A stretch of DNA of 64,000 nucleotides from Apostichopus japonicus. Taxonomy: Eukaryota; Echinodermata; Holothuroidea; Aspidochirotida; Stichopodidae. Shown here in pieces: positions 53,701-64,000 of the stretch (positions within the stretch are counted from its first letter, which is position 1; each line of letters starts with the position of its first letter). The stretch spans positions 11,621,303-11,685,302 of the forward strand of contig NC_092581.1 of assembly GCF_037975245.1 (NCBI RefSeq), written 5' to 3'. The notes beneath the pieces are model-generated. The model had not been told where the DNA came from. It saw only the letters and a list, made by a program, of their open reading frames with translations, and ran no database searches. The position numbers were made by a program, and so were the translations under genes.

Positions 53701-53726
53701 AACTTCTGCAACTCAGCAGCACTCAT
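47784..53726 (-). CDS. DHDDS: Dehydrodolichyl diphosphate synthase subunit (cis-prenyltransferase)
   Basis: Catalytic subunit that, with NUS1/NgBR, extends farnesyl diphosphate to dehydrodolichyl diphosphate at the ER for protein glycosylation. Coding exons on the minus strand: 53726-53499, 52983-52841, 51932-51816, 50873-50772, 49829-49715, 49079-48972, 48038-47784 with stop; phases agree, 355 aa (human about 333). Motifs in order: [18 protein letters not shown] with the catalytic Asp at residue 50, [59 protein letters not shown], and a charged helical C-terminus. It lacks the terminal RxG motif, which in animals resides in NUS1. The N-terminus runs about 16 residues longer than human before MPK. 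An acceptor-like TTTTAG just upstream (exon from 53745) implies a 5' UTR intron; a donor-like GAG|GTATTTG near 54966 could be its partner. Two related hAT MITEs and a LINE tail sit in its introns. Confidence 0.93.
48468..48791. mobile_element. hAT MITE, family C, copy 1
   Basis: 324-bp element with perfect 8-bp target duplication CCTTAGAG (48460-48467 and 48792-48799). Ends CACGGTTTCCCT and CAGGGATCCCTC (inverted). About 80% alike by eye to the element at 51412-51774. In the last DHDDS intron. Confidence 0.82.
49245..49398 (+). mobile_element. 3' end of a non-LTR retrotransposon (LINE)
   Basis: Reads [20 protein letters not shown] then FLTAFPEQ and stop, a typical C-terminus of a LINE reverse-transcriptase polyprotein. 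It is followed by TTGGTGCTATATAAATTTGC and an (ATT)n tail. Severely 5'-truncated. In a DHDDS intron, antisense. Confidence 0.6.
50025..50085 (-). mobile_element. LINE/SINE 3' tail with (AAT)n
   Basis: AATAATAATAATAAATAAG then CTCAATATAGCGCC, the inverted form of the GGCGCTATAT-(ATT)n tail seen at 49360-49398. In a DHDDS intron. Confidence 0.45.
51412..51774. mobile_element. hAT MITE, family C, copy 2
   Basis: 363-bp element with perfect 8-bp target duplication TGCTATAT (51404-51411 and 51775-51782). Ends CAGGGTTTCAAT and CAGGGGTCCCTATT (inverted). Same family and orientation as 48468-48791. In the DHDDS intron just downstream (in gene sense) of exon 51932-51816, and only 42 bp from that exon. 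Confidence 0.85.
51988..52115. repeat. 39-bp tandem repeat, about 3 copies
   Basis: GTTACATTATTTCATTGAG with GGTAGCCTTG recurs every 39 bp (51995, 52034, 52073) in a DHDDS intron, with decay toward the right. Confidence 0.75.
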
Positions 53727-55573
53727 TCTGCCAGCTTTATTTTTTCTAAAAGTTTAAAAATTTAAATATTGGTTACCAGAAGTTCAGTCATGTCGAAATG
53801 TCAAAGTAGACCACACATGGTACTCCAAGGACGAGAAGGCTCTTTTTATCAACTTACTACCTAGGTTTATTATTCAGAAGATCTGAATCTTTATTTATTT
53901 CTGAAGATCTGAATCTTTATTATTCAGAAGATCTGAATCTAAGTAAATGTTAAAGCCACTTGTAGCCTTAGTTTTCTCATTCGTAAATGTTGATAAAATG
54001 TTATAAAATGGCATTTGTTGGAACGCAATCTGCAATTTTTACTGACATTAAAAAGTTGCAAGAATGCTCTTATTTGACATGATATCAAAATATTTTAGTA
54101 ATGTTTTATGTTACTTCTACCATTTTCATAACATGTGTCACAGTGGATATTAGATCGTGATAGCATTAGTACAAATGTTGTTTGAAGTTATGGTTTATGT
54201 TTGTAGTTAAGTTAAACCTGGGACTGCTACTGAAGTTATTCTATTTATTAAACAACCCTAAAGTTCCATTGTGTTCTAATAGCATTAAGAGGATTCTTCA
54301 TTAAAATAATGTCAAGTATTTAAATAACTTTCAAGCAGTTGATGTGCTTCGTCTTAATTTTATTATAACCATGTGATGAGTAAAAGGCATCAGAAAAATC
54401 TTCAAGTCCAAATATTCACTGCTGAGATAGGCCTATGCATCTTTGTCTTATACCACATTCTGATAAGTAAAGTTTCAGAGAGCAATCAGCTTGCACTGAA
54501 TGTAAATGTAAAATCTAACATAGAAATAGGACTGGACTGGAGGGTAGCCAATGCCTACAAATTACAAACTATAACCTAGCTGTATGCTACCTTGTCACTG
54601 GCTAGCAATGTTATTGTTACTAAGTGTTATGCTATGTCGGGCGCAATGGGAATTTCAAATAAACTTCCAGTTGTTAGTCATCAAAAACTGAGGTAGTCGC
54701 GTTGATGAATATTTCAAATGCACATTTATCGTTAAAAAAATCCATCAAGACCTAGGCCCTAACTTAGGTCTTTTCATAATCATACTTAATTGTTAAATGA
54801 TTAGTAATAAAGGTTAGCCTAACTTTAACCTTGGTTTTCGTCTTAGCAATATTATTTCATTTTTATTCACTTCAATGGATTATAAGCAAAGATATAGATG
54901 ACAGCTAAAATATAAAACTATCTCCTTTCGTATGATTCTCGTAAATGATATAAAACATTCAAATACCTCTTTCCCGGAGACAGGTGGACAAAATACCAAC
55001 GCACTAATACCCCTGTATCATTATAGTTTCATCAGACTGCACTGATATTAAACACGTATTGTTTCCGTGCAGAAAGTCATCTGATGTTCGTCTCTCTACT
55101 AGTACTACTGTACAAGGGTATATAGCGCAGTAGCATGCAAATTCTATACAAAGACGAAATACAGCTTTTGTACACATGGCGGACTTGCGTGTTGACAAGG
55201 AGGTCAAAGGTAAACAGGAATGGCGGTAGAATATTTTATTTTCCTCTCAAACAAGTACTTATATGTTATGTTCCATAAAATAATATATAAAAACAGTAGA
55301 AAATACCGAAACTATAACCAAAAACTAGCCTAAGAGTTTCTGAAACAAAACAATGCACCTGACTTAATATTTAACTGCAAAAATGACGAATAATATGGTA
55401 CTACTTTTTATGCGTGAATATATGATGTTATGAGGCAACGGCTCTACAGAGATTTGTATCATACACACAGGGAACGTAGTAGTCACTGCCGTTCGTCCTC
55501 GATATTTTCTTCGGAAATTTGGGATTTAGTCTAATATTGCTGGTATACAGTTATGGTTTCGTAAGCTTGAGAT
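53727..55573. promoter_or_regulatory. Intergenic region between divergent DHDDS and BRWD genes
   Basis: 1.85 kb holding the 5' UTRs and promoters of both genes. A probable noncoding DHDDS exon abuts the start (acceptor at 53746-53747) and a donor-like GAG|GTATTTG on the minus strand lies near 54966, so transcription of DHDDS may begin around 55.0-55.2 kb. A small tandem repeat lies at 53870-53940. No other gene was recognised. Confidence 0.4.
53870..53942. repeat. Short tandem repeat around AGATCTGAATCTTTAT
   Basis: Three copies of a roughly 25-33 bp unit with AGAAGATCTGAATCT, upstream of the DHDDS coding start. Confidence 0.7.
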
Positions 55574-63908
<8,335 letters not shown>

Positions 63909-64000
63909 TAAGTGTCTCAAACGATCGTTACATTTCAGGGGTCACGCTAACCCTTCATACCCGGTCCCGTACGAATCGAGGATCAGTTTAGAAGAACAGA

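Overview
This is a window of an AT-rich eukaryotic nuclear genome. Six conserved housekeeping genes are split by consensus GT-AG introns and surrounded by DNA transposons, SINE and LINE fragments and satellites. Nothing prokaryotic or viral was seen. Protein similarity and the repeat style suggest an invertebrate animal, and a marine deuterostome such as an echinoderm would fit. The species cannot be fixed from sequence alone. All gene models were built by hand from splice sites, reading phase and remembered family motifs. No search was run.

Layout. (1) 28-13170, minus: USP16/USP45-type ubiquitin hydrolase, 14 coding exons, running off the left edge. (2) 20086-25855, plus: mitochondrial ribosomal protein L19, 5 exons, 326 aa. 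(3) 30850-33719, minus: GET1/WRB, tail-anchored protein insertase subunit, 4 exons, 178 aa. (4) 34386-43380, plus: APEX1 AP endonuclease, 10 exons, 316 aa, with a possible in-frame upstream start at 34272. (5) 47784-53726, minus: DHDDS cis-prenyltransferase, 7 coding exons, 355 aa. (6) 55574 to beyond 63907, plus: BRWD/PHIP family bromodomain and WD-repeat protein, 9 exons seen. The genes alternate in strand, giving three head-to-head pairs (USP16/MRPL19, GET1/APEX1, DHDDS/BRWD) and two tail-to-tail pairs. They do not form one pathway, but USP16, GET1 and BRWD1 all lie on human chromosome 21, which suggests an old linkage.

Mobile DNA: three copies of a 1.24-1.25 kb TTAA-flanked element with an internal duplication and a CRE-like site; two copies of a 0.35 kb TTAA-flanked MITE; five hAT-type non-autonomous elements, four with perfect 8-bp target duplications; one Mutator-like foldback element; one TA-flanked MITE; tRNA-like SINEs; and LINE 3' tails. 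Satellites include an 85-bp minisatellite, a roughly 181-bp tandem repeat, a 300-bp TA tract, and a 104-bp repeat that has multiplied the 3' splice site of an APEX1 intron.

No clearly new multi-gene system was found. The most unusual points are the multiplied APEX1 splice acceptor, the possible alternative APEX1 N-terminus with two substituted key residues, the GC-AG first intron of the BRWD gene, and the TTAA element family.
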